DNA from: Bradyrhizobium elkanii USDA 76
GTDB taxonomy: Bacteria; Pseudomonadota; Alphaproteobacteria; Rhizobiales; Xanthobacteraceae
Assembly (NCBI RefSeq): GCF_023278185.1
Contig: NZ_CP066356.1
Span: forward strand, 496,001-560,000
Length of the DNA stretch: 64,000 nt
Direction of reading: 5' to 3'
Shown: one piece after another, positions 50,978 through 59,143 of the stretch
How the letters are laid out: every line of letters starts with the position of its first letter
Numbering within the stretch: the first letter of the stretch is position 1
Translations under genes and position numbers: made by a program
Notes under the pieces: model-generated
Database searches by the model: none
What the model was told of the DNA's origin: nothing
Seen by the model: only the letters and a program-made list of their open reading frames with translations

Positions 50978-51610
50978 ATGAAGCTGCATGGCTATTTCCG
51001 GAGCAGCGCGTCCTACCGGGTCCGGATCGCCCTCAACCTGAAGGGGCTCACGTCCGAGCATCTGCCGCATCATCTGCGCAAGGGCGAGCAGTGCGCGCCG
51101 GCCTATCTCGCGATCAATCCGCAGGGGCTGGTGCCGACCCTGGAGAGCGACGCCGGCGCGATCCTCACCCAGTCGCTCGCGATCATCGAATGGCTCGACG
51201 AGACCAATCCCAATCCGCCGCTGCTGCCGAACGATCCGCTGCGGCGCGCCAAGGTGCGGGCGTTCGCGCAGGCGATCGCCTGCGACACCCATCCGGTGCA
51301 GAATTTGAAGGTGCTGGCGCGGCTGCGTCAGCTCGGCCTTCCCGAGGAGCAGGTGACCGAATGGGCGGCCTGGGCCAATCGCGAGGGACTGTCGGCCTGC
51401 GAGACCCTGATCGCGGCGGAGTCCGGCCCGTTCTGCTTTGGAGACCAGCCGACGCTTGCCGATCTCTGCCTGGTGCCGCAGCTCGCCAATGCGCGGCGCT
51501 TCGGCGTCGACGTCTCGGCCTATCCGCGCCTGCTCAAGGCCGAGGCCGCGGCCAAACAGGTCAAGGCGTTCGCCGACGCCGCCCCGGACAAGCAGCCCGA
51601 TGCCGAATAA
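50978..51610 (+). CDS. Maleylpyruvate/maleylacetoacetate isomerase (zeta-class GST)
   Basis: 210 residues from ATG 50978 with 'gggagg' 6 bases upstream. Zeta GST signature 'SSASYRVRIALNLKG' (residues 8-22), glutathione-contact region 'NPQGLVPTLESD' and 'LTQSLAIIEWLDETNP'. It isomerises cis to trans keto-diacids with glutathione. Next to gentisate dioxygenase the substrate is most likely maleylpyruvate, giving fumarylpyruvate; the tyrosine-pathway substrate maleylacetoacetate cannot be excluded. First gene of an operon with MarR and hydroxylase genes. Confidence 0.9.
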   Translation: MKLHGYFRSSASYRVRIALNLKGLTSEHLPHHLRKGEQCAPAYLAINPQGLVPTLESDAGAILTQSLAIIEWLDETNPNPPLLPNDPLRRAKVRAFAQAIACDTHPVQNLKVLARLRQLGLPEEQVTEWAAWANREGLSACETLIAAESGPFCFGDQPTLADLCLVPQLANARRFGVDVSAYPRLLKAEAAAKQVKAFADAAPDKQPDAE

Positions 51611-52112
51611 CAAGCCAACCCCCGTCACGATGGACGCGGTCTACACCGCGCCCGGCTACCTGTTCCGGCGGATGCAGCAGATCGCGGTCGCGCTGTTCAT
51701 CGAGGAGTGCAAGGCATTCGACCTGACGCCGGTGCAATATGCCGCGCTGGTCACGATCTCGACCCATCCCGGCATCGACGCCACAAGGCTTTCGGCGGTG
51801 ATCGCGTTCGATCGCTCCACGCTCGGCAACGTGATCGAGCGGCTGCAGGCCAAGGAGTTCATCGTGCGCAAGCCGGCGCCCGAGGACAAGCGTGTCAAGC
51901 TGCTCTATCTCACCAAGGCCGGCGCGGCGGTGCTGAGCGATATCATGCCCTCGGTCGACAAGGCACAGGCGCGGATGCTGCAGCCGCTGAAGCCGGCCGA
52001 CCGCAAGACGTTGCTGGCGCTGTTGACCCAACTCGTCGACCTCAACAATGAGGCCTCGCGGGTGCCGCTGCGCGCCGAGGATGCGCTTGAGCATCTCGGG
52101 AGGTCGGGCTGA
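51600..52112 (+). CDS. MarR family transcriptional regulator
   Basis: 170 residues from ATG 51600, overlapping the isomerase end by 11 bases. Winged HTH of the MarR type: 'LTPVQYAALVTISTHPGIDA', 'FDRSTLGNVIERLQAKEFIV' and the wing 'KPAPEDKRVKLLYLTKAG'. Embedded in the aromatic operon, it is the natural candidate for binding the 19-bp sites at 50857 and 56252 and for sensing a hydroxybenzoate or its CoA ester. Confidence 0.92.
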   Translation: MPNNKPTPVTMDAVYTAPGYLFRRMQQIAVALFIEECKAFDLTPVQYAALVTISTHPGIDATRLSAVIAFDRSTLGNVIERLQAKEFIVRKPAPEDKRVKLLYLTKAGAAVLSDIMPSVDKAQARMLQPLKPADRKTLLALLTQLVDLNNEASRVPLRAEDALEHLGRSG

Positions 52113-53296
52113 TGGCGCAGACGAGACCGGTCCTGATCGCGGGCGGCGGCATCGGCGGTCTCGCCGTCGCGCTCGGCCTCGCGCAGAAGGGCATTCGCTC
52201 CATCCTGCTGGAGAAGGCCTCAGCGCTCGGTGAGATCGGCGCCGGCATCCAACTTGGGCCGAACGCGTTCCACGCCTTCGACTATCTCGGCGTCGGCGAG
52301 GCCGCGCGCAACATGGCGGTCTATATCGACCAGCTCCGGCTGATGGATGCGCTGACCGCCGATGAGATCACCCATATCGATCTCGGCGATGCCTTCCGCG
52401 CTCGGTTCGGCAATCCCTATGCCGTGGTGCATCGCGGCGATTTGCACGGCGTGTTCCTGCGCGCCTGCCAAAATCACGAGCTGATCGAACTGCGCGTGTC
52501 CAGCGAGGTGACAGGCTACGAGCAGGATGGCTCGTCCGTGACCGCAAAGCTCGCCGGTGGCGAGCGGATCGCCGGCCGCCTGCTGATTGGGGCCGACGGG
52601 CTGTGGTCGAACATCCGCAAGCAGGTGACGGCGGATGGCCCGCCGCGCGTCTCCGGCCACACCACCTATCGCTCCGTGATTCCGACCGAGCAGATGCCGG
52701 AGGATCTGCGCTGGAACGCGGCCACGCTATGGGCCGGCCCGAAATGCCACATCGTGCATTACCCGCTGTCGGGCTGGAAGGTGTTCAACCTCGTCGTCAC
52801 CTATCACAACGACGCGCCGGAGCCGGTCGCGGGCAAGCCGGTCTCCGAAGCCGAGGTGATGAAGGGTTTTACCCACGTCCATGAGCGGGCGCAGAACATC
52901 ATCCGCCACGGCACCAACTGGAAGCTCTGGGTGCTGTGCGACCGCGATCCGAACGCGCAGTGGATCGACGGCCGCGTGGTGCTGCTCGGCGACGCCGCGC
53001 ATCCGATGCTGCAATATTTCGCGCAGGGCGCTTGCCAGGCGATGGAGGACGCGGTCTGCCTGTCGCACATGCTGGCCAGTCACGATGATCAGGCTATGGC
53101 GCTTGAGGCCTACAGCGCGCAGCGCTTCCCTCGCACTGCGCGCGTGCAGCTGATGTCACGCGCGATCGGCGAACACGTCTACCATCCCTCGGGCGAGCAC
53201 GCCCGCATCCGCAACGCGATCATGAGCGCGAAGTCGCAGGCCGAGTGGTGCGATGATATCGCCTGGCTGTATGGTGGGACGGGGCTGAAGGCGTAG
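52112..53296 (+). CDS. FAD-dependent 3-hydroxybenzoate 6-monooxygenase-like hydroxylase
   Basis: 394 residues; the ATG overlaps the MarR stop (tgatg), and 'gggagg' lies upstream. Class A flavin hydroxylase: 'PVLIAGGGIGGLAVALGLAQ' (about 5-24), 'LIGADGLWSNIRKQV' (DG motif) and 'VVLLGDAAHPMLQYFAQGAC' (GD motif). The 'GAGIQLGPNAFHAFDYLGVG' segment is as in 3-hydroxybenzoate 6-hydroxylases and salicylate hydroxylases. In a gentisate cluster, para-hydroxylation of 3-hydroxybenzoate to gentisate is the best reading; salicylate 5-hydroxylation by this class would be unusual. Confidence 0.82.
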   Translation: MAQTRPVLIAGGGIGGLAVALGLAQKGIRSILLEKASALGEIGAGIQLGPNAFHAFDYLGVGEAARNMAVYIDQLRLMDALTADEITHIDLGDAFRARFGNPYAVVHRGDLHGVFLRACQNHELIELRVSSEVTGYEQDGSSVTAKLAGGERIAGRLLIGADGLWSNIRKQVTADGPPRVSGHTTYRSVIPTEQMPEDLRWNAATLWAGPKCHIVHYPLSGWKVFNLVVTYHNDAPEPVAGKPVSEAEVMKGFTHVHERAQNIIRHGTNWKLWVLCDRDPNAQWIDGRVVLLGDAAHPMLQYFAQGACQAMEDAVCLSHMLASHDDQAMALEAYSAQRFPRTARVQLMSRAIGEHVYHPSGEHARIRNAIMSAKSQAEWCDDIAWLYGGTGLKA

Positions 53297-53340
53297 CCGC
53301 CGGTGGCTAATGTAGACGAGCAATTGCCACATCTTCAGTC

Positions 53341-53460
53341 GTCGTCCTGGCGAAAGCCAGGACCCATAACCACAGATGTGTGTGGTGCGAAGGCTGGGGC
53401 CCCAGCTTACCTCAACAAGGACTATTCGTGGTTATGGGTCCTGGCTTTCGCCAGGACGAC
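53341..53460. repeat. Family A composite palindromic repeat, intact copy (empty IS target)
   Basis: 120 bp: 'gtcgtcctggcgaaagccag' with 'gacccataaccac', centre 'aggctggggccccagc', right part 'gtggttatgggtcctggc' to 'caggacgac'. At 53428-53440 it has the uninterrupted 'gtggttatgggtc', which defines where the IS110-family element inserts. Confidence 0.88.
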
Positions 53461-53498
53461 ACCGAATTTTTGGCCGCCGCGCCCTACGAAACGCGCCC

Positions 53499-55109
53499 TC
53501 ACATCCGCATCACCGCCTGCCGGTCGATCTTGCCGGTGCCGGTCTTCGGCAGCTCGTTGATGAATTTGACCTCGCGCGGATATTTGTACGGCAACAGCTT
53601 CGTCTTGACGTAGTCCTGCAGCCGCCGCGTCGTTTCGGCCGTGTCGAAGCCGGCCTTGTTCATGACAACCACGGCGCGCAGCGTCATGCGCCGGTCGGGC
53701 AATTCGGCGGCGTAGACGGCGCATTCGCGGACGTCGGGGTGATCGGCGAGACAGAGCTCGACTTCCAGCGGATAGACCCACTGGCCGGAGATCTTGATCA
53801 GATCGTCGGCGCGGCCGCGGAAGAAGTGGAAGCCGTCGCTGTCGCGCATGAAGCGGTCGCCGGTGTAGATCCAGCCGTCCTCGCGCACGGTCTCGACGGT
53901 CTTGTCCGGCCGGTTCCAGTACAATGGGGTCGCGGAATCGCCGCGCACCCACAAGATGCCTTCCTCATTGTCGCCGACCTCGCGGCCGTCGCTGTCGCGC
54001 AGCATGATCTCGTAGCCGGGCACGCGCAGGCCGGCGGCGCCGAGCTTCTTTCGTTCCGCGCGGTTGCTGAGATAGACGTGCAGCACTTCGGTCGAGCCGA
54101 GGCCTTCGATGATCTCGAGCCCGGTGAGCCGCTTCCAGCCGTTGAACACATCGGCCGACAGCACCTCGGCGGCCGAGACCGCCATTCGCAGCGACGAGAA
54201 ATCGGTCTGCTCGGCGCCCTCGGCCTTGGTCAGCGAGATGTAGAGCGTCGGCAGGCCGAAGAACACGGTCGGCCGATATTGTCCGATCGCCGCGAAGATC
54301 GCAGCCGGCTTCGGCTGGCCCGGCAGCAGCAGCGTGGCGGCGCCGACGGAAAATGGAAACGTGATCGAATTGCCGAAACCGTAGGCGAAGAAGATCTTCG
54401 GCACCGAGAAGCAGATGTCACCGGGCTCTAGCTTCAGCACATTGCGGGCAAAGGCGCGCTCGCTATAGGCCATGTCGTGCTGCAGATGCACGATGCCCTT
54501 GGGACGGCCGGTCGACCCGGACGAATACATCCAGAACGCCATCTCGTTGCGGTGGGTGTCGGCCGCGTCGAGCTCGATCGGAAATCCTTGCAGCCAGTCG
54601 CCGGCGTTGCGCGCCTCGGCGACGGCGTGATCGCCGGCGGCGCCGTTGACCACGACCAGCGTGCGCAGCGGCGTGTCCTTGCAGGCTTCCGCGTTGAAGC
54701 GCGCACAGAATTCCGCATCGGTGACGGCGACCTGCGCGCCGGCGTCGGACAGGTAGAATTGCAGCAGCTCGGGCGTGGTCAGCGTGTTGATCAAGAGCGG
54801 CACGAAGCCGGCACGCACCGCGCCGAAGAATGCCGCGGGATAGGCCGGGGTATCGTCGAGGAACAGCAGGATGCGGTCGCCGCGCTGCAGTCCAAGCGAC
54901 CGGAAGGCGTGGCCCCAGCGTGCGGCCTCAGTGCAGAGCTCGCGATAGGTCCGCGTGCCGGCCGGGCCGGTCAGCGCCAGGCGCTCGGCATTCCCGTTGC
55001 CGAGATTGTCGAACAGGATGCAGCTCGCGTTGTAGCGCTCGGAGATCGTAAAGCCGATCTCGCGCGCACCGGGATTGTCCAGCGGAACCTGGTCGGCGAT
55101 CCCGGTCAT
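53499..55109 (-). CDS. Benzoate-CoA ligase family protein (aryl-CoA ligase)
   Basis: 536 residues from ATG 55109, overlapping the monooxygenase stop by 4 bases (atga). ANL motifs: 'MYSSGSTGRPKGIVHLQHD' (about 194-212), 'EGLGSTEVLHVYLSNR', 'GWIYTGDRFMRDSDG', 'ISGQWVYPLEVE' and the catalytic lysine in 'LPKTGTGKIDRQAV'. The 'SVPKIFFAYGFGNSITFPFS' segment marks the benzoate:CoA ligase group. Coupled to a salicylyl-CoA-hydroxylase-like gene, it probably activates salicylate or anthranilate; benzoate itself is possible. Confidence 0.87.
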   Translation of the reverse strand: MTGIADQVPLDNPGAREIGFTISERYNASCILFDNLGNGNAERLALTGPAGTRTYRELCTEAARWGHAFRSLGLQRGDRILLFLDDTPAYPAAFFGAVRAGFVPLLINTLTTPELLQFYLSDAGAQVAVTDAEFCARFNAEACKDTPLRTLVVVNGAAGDHAVAEARNAGDWLQGFPIELDAADTHRNEMAFWMYSSGSTGRPKGIVHLQHDMAYSERAFARNVLKLEPGDICFSVPKIFFAYGFGNSITFPFSVGAATLLLPGQPKPAAIFAAIGQYRPTVFFGLPTLYISLTKAEGAEQTDFSSLRMAVSAAEVLSADVFNGWKRLTGLEIIEGLGSTEVLHVYLSNRAERKKLGAAGLRVPGYEIMLRDSDGREVGDNEEGILWVRGDSATPLYWNRPDKTVETVREDGWIYTGDRFMRDSDGFHFFRGRADDLIKISGQWVYPLEVELCLADHPDVRECAVYAAELPDRRMTLRAVVVMNKAGFDTAETTRRLQDYVKTKLLPYKYPREVKFINELPKTGTGKIDRQAVMRM

Positions 55110-56236
55110 GATTGTCCCTTTGCGGCTGCGTAGCGGGCCATGAAGGCGGGCGACATCGCGCGCAGCCGCGCGTCGTCGATCCGGCCGGAGCGGGTGATGT
55201 AGCTGTAGGCGAAATCCATCAGATCGAGCTTCATGTGCGCGGGGAAATGCTCGTACCAGTCGGCACTGGTCCGCGCCGCGGTGACGAGCTTCTTCACGAT
55301 CGGCTTGCGCTCGCTCTCGTAGCGGGCAAGCGCGGCGGCGATGCCGCTCTCGGTCTCCAGCGCCTTGGTCAGCGCGATCGCGTCCTCGATCGCGAGCCGC
55401 GTGCCGGAGCCGATCGAGAAATGCGCCGAATGCAAGGCGTCGCCGATCAGCACCATGTTGCCGTGCGACCAGCGCTCGTTCCAGATCCACGGGAAATTGC
55501 GCCACACCGATTTGTTCGAGATCAGCCGGTGGCCGTCCAGAGTCGCGGCGAACACCTCTTCGCAAATCGCCTGCGACTCCTCGATGCTCTTGTCGGCGAA
55601 GCCGTAGGCCGCCCAGGTCGCCGCGTCGCATTCGACCAGGAAGGTGCTCATGTCCTTCGCATAGCGATAGTGATGGGCGTTGAAGCTGCCGCGCTCGGTC
55701 GCCACGAAGGTCTGCGACAGCGTCGCGAAGGTTTTCGTGGTGCCGTACCAGGCGAACTTGTTTGAGGACTGCGAGACCGACGCGCCGAAGGCGGACTCAT
55801 AGCCGCGGCGGACCATCGAGTTCAGCCCGTCGGCGGCGACGATCAGGTCGTAACCTGCGAGCTGGTCGACCGACTGCACCACGGTGTCGAAGCGCGGCGT
55901 GACGCCTGTGCTGCGGACGCGCTCCTGCAGGATCGTCAACAGCGCCAGCCGGCCGATCGAGGAGAACCCGACGCCGTCGATCTCGACGCTCTCGCCGCGC
56001 AGATTGAGGGTGATGTTCTTCCAGCTCTCCATAAGCGGGGCGATGGCGTCGACCGTCTCGGGGTCGTCGGCGCGCAGGAAGTCCAGCGCCTGCTCGGAGA
56101 ACACCACGCCGAAGCCCCAGGTGGCGCCGGCGGCGTTCTGCTCGAACAGGTCGATCTCGGCGTCGGGATGACGCTTCTTCCAGAGATAGGCGAAATAGAG
56201 CCCGCCTGGCCCTCCGCCGATCACGGCGATCCGCAA
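55106..56236 (-). CDS. FAD-dependent aryl-CoA monooxygenase (salicylyl-CoA 5-hydroxylase-like)
   Basis: 376 residues from a TTG at 56236 (reads MRIAVIGGGPGGLYFAY), chosen because 'gggagg' is 6 bases upstream and no ATG exists. FAD motif 'IAVIGGGPGGLYFAYLW' (3-19), 'LIVAADGLNSMVRRGYE' and 'MVLIGDALHSAHFSIGSGTR', the last being characteristic of salicylyl-CoA 5-hydroxylase and of the N-terminal half of 2-aminobenzoyl-CoA monooxygenase/reductase. Here the reductase half is absent. It should para-hydroxylate an ortho-substituted benzoyl-CoA, leading to gentisyl-CoA and then gentisate. First gene of a two-gene operon with the ligase. Confidence 0.83.
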   Translation of the reverse strand: MRIAVIGGGPGGLYFAYLWKKRHPDAEIDLFEQNAAGATWGFGVVFSEQALDFLRADDPETVDAIAPLMESWKNITLNLRGESVEIDGVGFSSIGRLALLTILQERVRSTGVTPRFDTVVQSVDQLAGYDLIVAADGLNSMVRRGYESAFGASVSQSSNKFAWYGTTKTFATLSQTFVATERGSFNAHHYRYAKDMSTFLVECDAATWAAYGFADKSIEESQAICEEVFAATLDGHRLISNKSVWRNFPWIWNERWSHGNMVLIGDALHSAHFSIGSGTRLAIEDAIALTKALETESGIAAALARYESERKPIVKKLVTAARTSADWYEHFPAHMKLDLMDFAYSYITRSGRIDDARLRAMSPAFMARYAAAKGQS

Positions 56237-56251
56237 CGTCTGCCTCCCAGA

Positions 56252-56270
56252 TTGACAGTGTACTTACAAT
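56252..56270. promoter_or_regulatory. Putative operator shared with 50857-50875
   Basis: 'ttgacagtgtacttacaat', 17 of 19 identical to the site at 50857, 16 bases before the TTG start of the aryl-CoA monooxygenase. A single regulator (MarR at 51600) could bind both. Confidence 0.6.
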
Positions 56271-56351
56271 CCGGGTCCAGACTAATCGCCCTCTGGCGGG
56301 AACGCCAGAGGGAAAATGCGCGCGGCGACAAGCCGCCTGGGGCTGAAAGTC

Positions 56352-56564
56352 TCAGTAGCAGCGGCGGACCTTGACCCCGTCGACCCACACCCAGCGGCAG
56401 CCGGCGGCGACGGGTTTGCGGGCGACGACCGCGCCGTTGGGACCGGCGCAGCCGGCGCGATAGACGCCGTGCGCGCAAACGACCGCGTTGGCGTCGGAGG
56501 ACTCAAAGGTCGTGGTCGCGGCAAAGGACAGCAGGGCTGCGGCGATCAGCACTATTCAACGCAT
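56352..56564 (-). pseudogene. Small secreted protein with nonsense codon at position 3
   Basis: The ATG at 56564 has a strong ribosome binding site ('gggagaggga') but is followed by cgt and then tga; the frame then continues as 'IVLIAAALLSFAATTTFESS', a signal peptide, to residue 70 ('WVDGVKVRRCY'). A cga to tga change at codon 3 would explain it. Translation might restart at GTG 56552 to give 66 residues that still contain most of the signal sequence. The mature part has four cysteines ('VVCAHGVYRAGCAGPNGAVV'). It resembles small conserved secreted proteins of Bradyrhizobium; function unknown. Confidence 0.65.
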
Positions 56565-56673
56565 GAAATTCCCTCTCCCGGGTGAGGTATGCTTGGCCTG
56601 TAGGTGACAACAAAGTGCTACGGCTCCGTGCCCCGGCGATCGCCGGGCACATGTCGTCTCACCGCCTGCGCGG

Positions 56674-56895
56674 CTATTTCTTTTCCGCTTCCGCCAGCAC
56701 CTTCTTGCAGGCGGGCGCCAGCTTGTCGCTCTGCTTGGCGAGACAGGCGATGATGCGGCCGCCGCCGGGCGTCACGCTTTTGCAAAACTTCTCGTAATCG
56801 CCCATGCAGGCGTCGCGTTGTGCTGATGTCAGCTCCTGGGCGTAGGCGGTGGTTGCGCCGCAGAGCAGCGCGGCGGTCAGGATAATGCGCAGCAT
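56674..56895 (-). CDS. Small secreted cysteine-rich repeat protein
   Basis: 73 residues from ATG 56895 (MLRIILTAALLCGATTAYA, signal peptide to about residue 19). The mature part is one cysteine-rich repeat of the Golgi-apparatus-protein-1 type: 'LTSAQRDACMGDYEKFCKSV', 'TPGGGRIIACLAKQSDKLAP' and 'ACKKVLAEAEKK', with four cysteines. The same module occurs three times in the next gene. Periplasmic; function in bacteria unknown. Confidence 0.88.
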   Translation of the reverse strand: MLRIILTAALLCGATTAYAQELTSAQRDACMGDYEKFCKSVTPGGGRIIACLAKQSDKLAPACKKVLAEAEKK

Positions 56896-56935
56896 TGTTC
56901 GCTCCCCTTTTCCGGTCGATCGCGTGACAACAGGA

Positions 56936-57724
56936 TTACCGCGCCGCGAACGGCGCCAGCACGTCGCGGCACGCCGGCGATAGCGAGCCGGCATTGGTCG
57001 CGAGGCAATGCACGATCCGCCCGCCGCCCGGCTGGACGCCGCCACAGATCGAGCGGACGTCGGCGCCGCAGGCCGAGCGCAGCACGAGCAACTCTTCGCG
57101 CGGCCGCAGTGGCCGCAACGCGATCACGGCCGGCGCCGCGGCTGGTGCTGCCGTCGTCGCTGCAGCGCCCGCGGCCGGCGCGGCGGCACCGCCACCGGCG
57201 GCGGCCACGGTCTTCTCGCAGGCCGGTGAAAGCTTGCCCTTGTTCTTTTCGAGGCATTGCAGTGCCGGCGCGCCGCCGGTCGGCACGCCCGCGCAAACCT
57301 TGGGATAATCGGAGCGGCATGCGCTGCGGATCGCGGAGATCTGCGCGTTGGACGGCGTCCCGGCCGCCTTCGGTGCGGCGGCTTCGGTGGCAGGCTTGGC
57401 CGTTGCCGCCGGAGCAGCTTCGGTCTTGGCCGCCGCGGGCGCAGAGTCTGCCTTCGGTGCGGCGGCGGGCGCTTCGACGGCCTTCACCGCGCTGGCGCAG
57501 CCCGGGCCGAGGCTCGCCATGTTCTTCTGCAGACATTGCAGCGAGGCTTCGCCGCCCGGCGGTACGCTGGAGCAGTGGGCGATGTAGTCGTTGCGACATT
57601 GCGACTTGATGGCGTCGCGCTGCGCCTGCGTCGGCGCCTGCGACAAGACCGGTGCGGTGCTCATGAATGCCGCAAGCGCAAGACATGCGGACAGCTTCGT
57701 TGCTCGTGTCAACGCATTGATCAT
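56936..57724 (-). CDS. Secreted protein with three cysteine-rich repeats
   Basis: 262 residues from ATG 57724 (MINALTRATKLSACL); the longer frame upstream is not supported. Signal peptide about 1-28. Three cysteine-rich repeat modules are separated by Ala/Pro-rich linkers: first at about 29-72 ('CRNDYIAHCSSVPPGGEASL'), second at about 126-170 ('CRSDYPKVCAGVPTGGAPAL'), third at about 215-260 ('CGADVRSICGGVQPGGGRIV'). Each has the C-x7-C ... G-G ... C-L ... C pattern. It starts 40 bases upstream of the single-repeat gene, and the two are probably co-transcribed. Divergent from the efflux genes. Confidence 0.88.
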   Translation of the reverse strand: MINALTRATKLSACLALAAFMSTAPVLSQAPTQAQRDAIKSQCRNDYIAHCSSVPPGGEASLQCLQKNMASLGPGCASAVKAVEAPAAAPKADSAPAAAKTEAAPAATAKPATEAAAPKAAGTPSNAQISAIRSACRSDYPKVCAGVPTGGAPALQCLEKNKGKLSPACEKTVAAAGGGAAAPAAGAAATTAAPAAAPAVIALRPLRPREELLVLRSACGADVRSICGGVQPGGGRIVHCLATNAGSLSPACRDVLAPFAAR

Positions 57725-57928
57725 CTGAATAAATCCTCTGGTCGCGCCGGATGCGTCCGGCTCAACTGAACTGAGTTCTGAAAAGTCTTTGTTGTAACAA
57801 CCTCGGCGCGCGACATCATTTTCGCTTTCGAGTTCCGCTGCAAGCGGATTGTTGCTATGGATGAAGCAGGCGGATTTTTTGCCCGTCACGAGATCTTTGA
57901 ATTTAGTCATTTGAATCGAGGCTCGGAA

Positions 57929-59131
57929 ATGAGGCATGCGCGCGCGTCGGCACATTTCGGTCGGAGTAGTTTTGTGCGGCTGCGAAATGCACCGCTTGCG
58001 CGCATCGCGTTCGTCGTATCGGCCTTCGTCAGTTTAAGTGCCTGCGAGCAAAACAGTTTTGTTGCGCCGCCGCCGCCCAAGGTCGAGGTTGCGCCGCCGG
58101 TGCAGCGCGCCATCACACGTTATCTGGACGCCACCGGAAACACCGCGCCGATCCAGACCGTCGATCTGGTCGCGCGCGTGCAGGGCTTTCTACAGGCGAT
58201 CAACTATCAGGACGGCTCTTTCGTGAAAGAGGGGACCACGCTGTTCACGATCGAGCCGGAGACCTACAAGCTGAAGCTGGAACAGGCGCAGGCCGCAGAG
58301 GTCGGCGCGCAGGCGACGCTGAAGCAGGCCGAGCTCGACTTCAAGCGGCAGACCGATCTGGTGCAGCGGCAGGCGGTCTCGCAGGCGACCCTTGATACCT
58401 CGACGTCCACCCGGGACAACGCCCAGGCCAGTCTGCAGCAGGCCCAGGTCAACACCAGGATCGCCGCGGTCAACTACGGCTACACCAATGTCGCCGCGCC
58501 GTTCGATGGCATCGTCAGCAACCACCTTGTGTCGGTCGGCGAGCTGGTCGGCGTGGCGTCGCCGACCCAGCTTGCCACCATCGTGCAGCTCGATCCGATC
58601 TATGTGAATTTCAACGTCAACGAACAGGACGTGCAGCGGGTGCGGGATGAAGCGCGCCGTCGTGGTCTGACGGTCAACGAACTCAGGCAGTTGCCGGTCG
58701 AGGTCGGCCTGCAGACCGAGACCGGCTATCCGCACAAGGGCAAGCTTGATTACATCTCGCCGACCCTCAACCAGTCGACCGGCACGCTCGCGGTCCGCGG
58801 CGTGTTCGCAAATCCGGACCGGACCTTGCTGCCCGGCTTCTATGTCCGCGTTCGCGTGCCGTTCGAAAAGCAGGACGACGCGCTGCTGGTGCCCGACGTC
58901 GCGATCGGCAGCGACCAGGCCGGCCGCTACGTGCTGGTCGTCAATGCCGAGAATGTGGTCGAGCAGCGCAAGGTGACGACCGGCCCGCTCGATGAGGGGC
59001 TGCGCGTCATCGAGAGCGGCCTGAAGCCGGACGACCGCATCGTGACCGCCGGATTGCTGCGCGCGATCCCCGGGCAGAAGGTCGATCCGCAGGTGCAGAA
59101 GGCCGACGCGGCGCCGACAGCCGCCAAATAG
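57929..59131 (+). CDS. RND efflux periplasmic adaptor (membrane fusion lipoprotein)
   Basis: 400 residues from ATG 57929 (MRHARASAHFGR). Lipobox 'VSLSAC' with the lipidated cysteine at 39. HlyD-like order: barrel-sandwich half ('VDLVARVQGFLQAINYQDGS'), alpha-hairpin ('LEQAQAAEVGAQATLKQAEL'), second lipoyl half ('GYTNVAAPFDGIVSNHLVSV'), beta barrel, and membrane-proximal domain ('VLVVNAENVVEQRKVTTGPL'). It links the inner-membrane pump at 59144 to an outer-membrane channel not encoded here. An earlier in-frame start (57857) is less likely. Confidence 0.93.
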   Translation: MRHARASAHFGRSSFVRLRNAPLARIAFVVSAFVSLSACEQNSFVAPPPPKVEVAPPVQRAITRYLDATGNTAPIQTVDLVARVQGFLQAINYQDGSFVKEGTTLFTIEPETYKLKLEQAQAAEVGAQATLKQAELDFKRQTDLVQRQAVSQATLDTSTSTRDNAQASLQQAQVNTRIAAVNYGYTNVAAPFDGIVSNHLVSVGELVGVASPTQLATIVQLDPIYVNFNVNEQDVQRVRDEARRRGLTVNELRQLPVEVGLQTETGYPHKGKLDYISPTLNQSTGTLAVRGVFANPDRTLLPGFYVRVRVPFEKQDDALLVPDVAIGSDQAGRYVLVVNAENVVEQRKVTTGPLDEGLRVIESGLKPDDRIVTAGLLRAIPGQKVDPQVQKADAAPTAAK

Positions 59132-59143
59132 GACGCACGCGCC

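Noticed and set aside
55110..55631. N-terminal extension of the aryl-CoA ligase frame
   Set aside because: It overlaps the monooxygenase gene in another frame, and the ATG at 55109 forms a typical 4-base coupled overlap.
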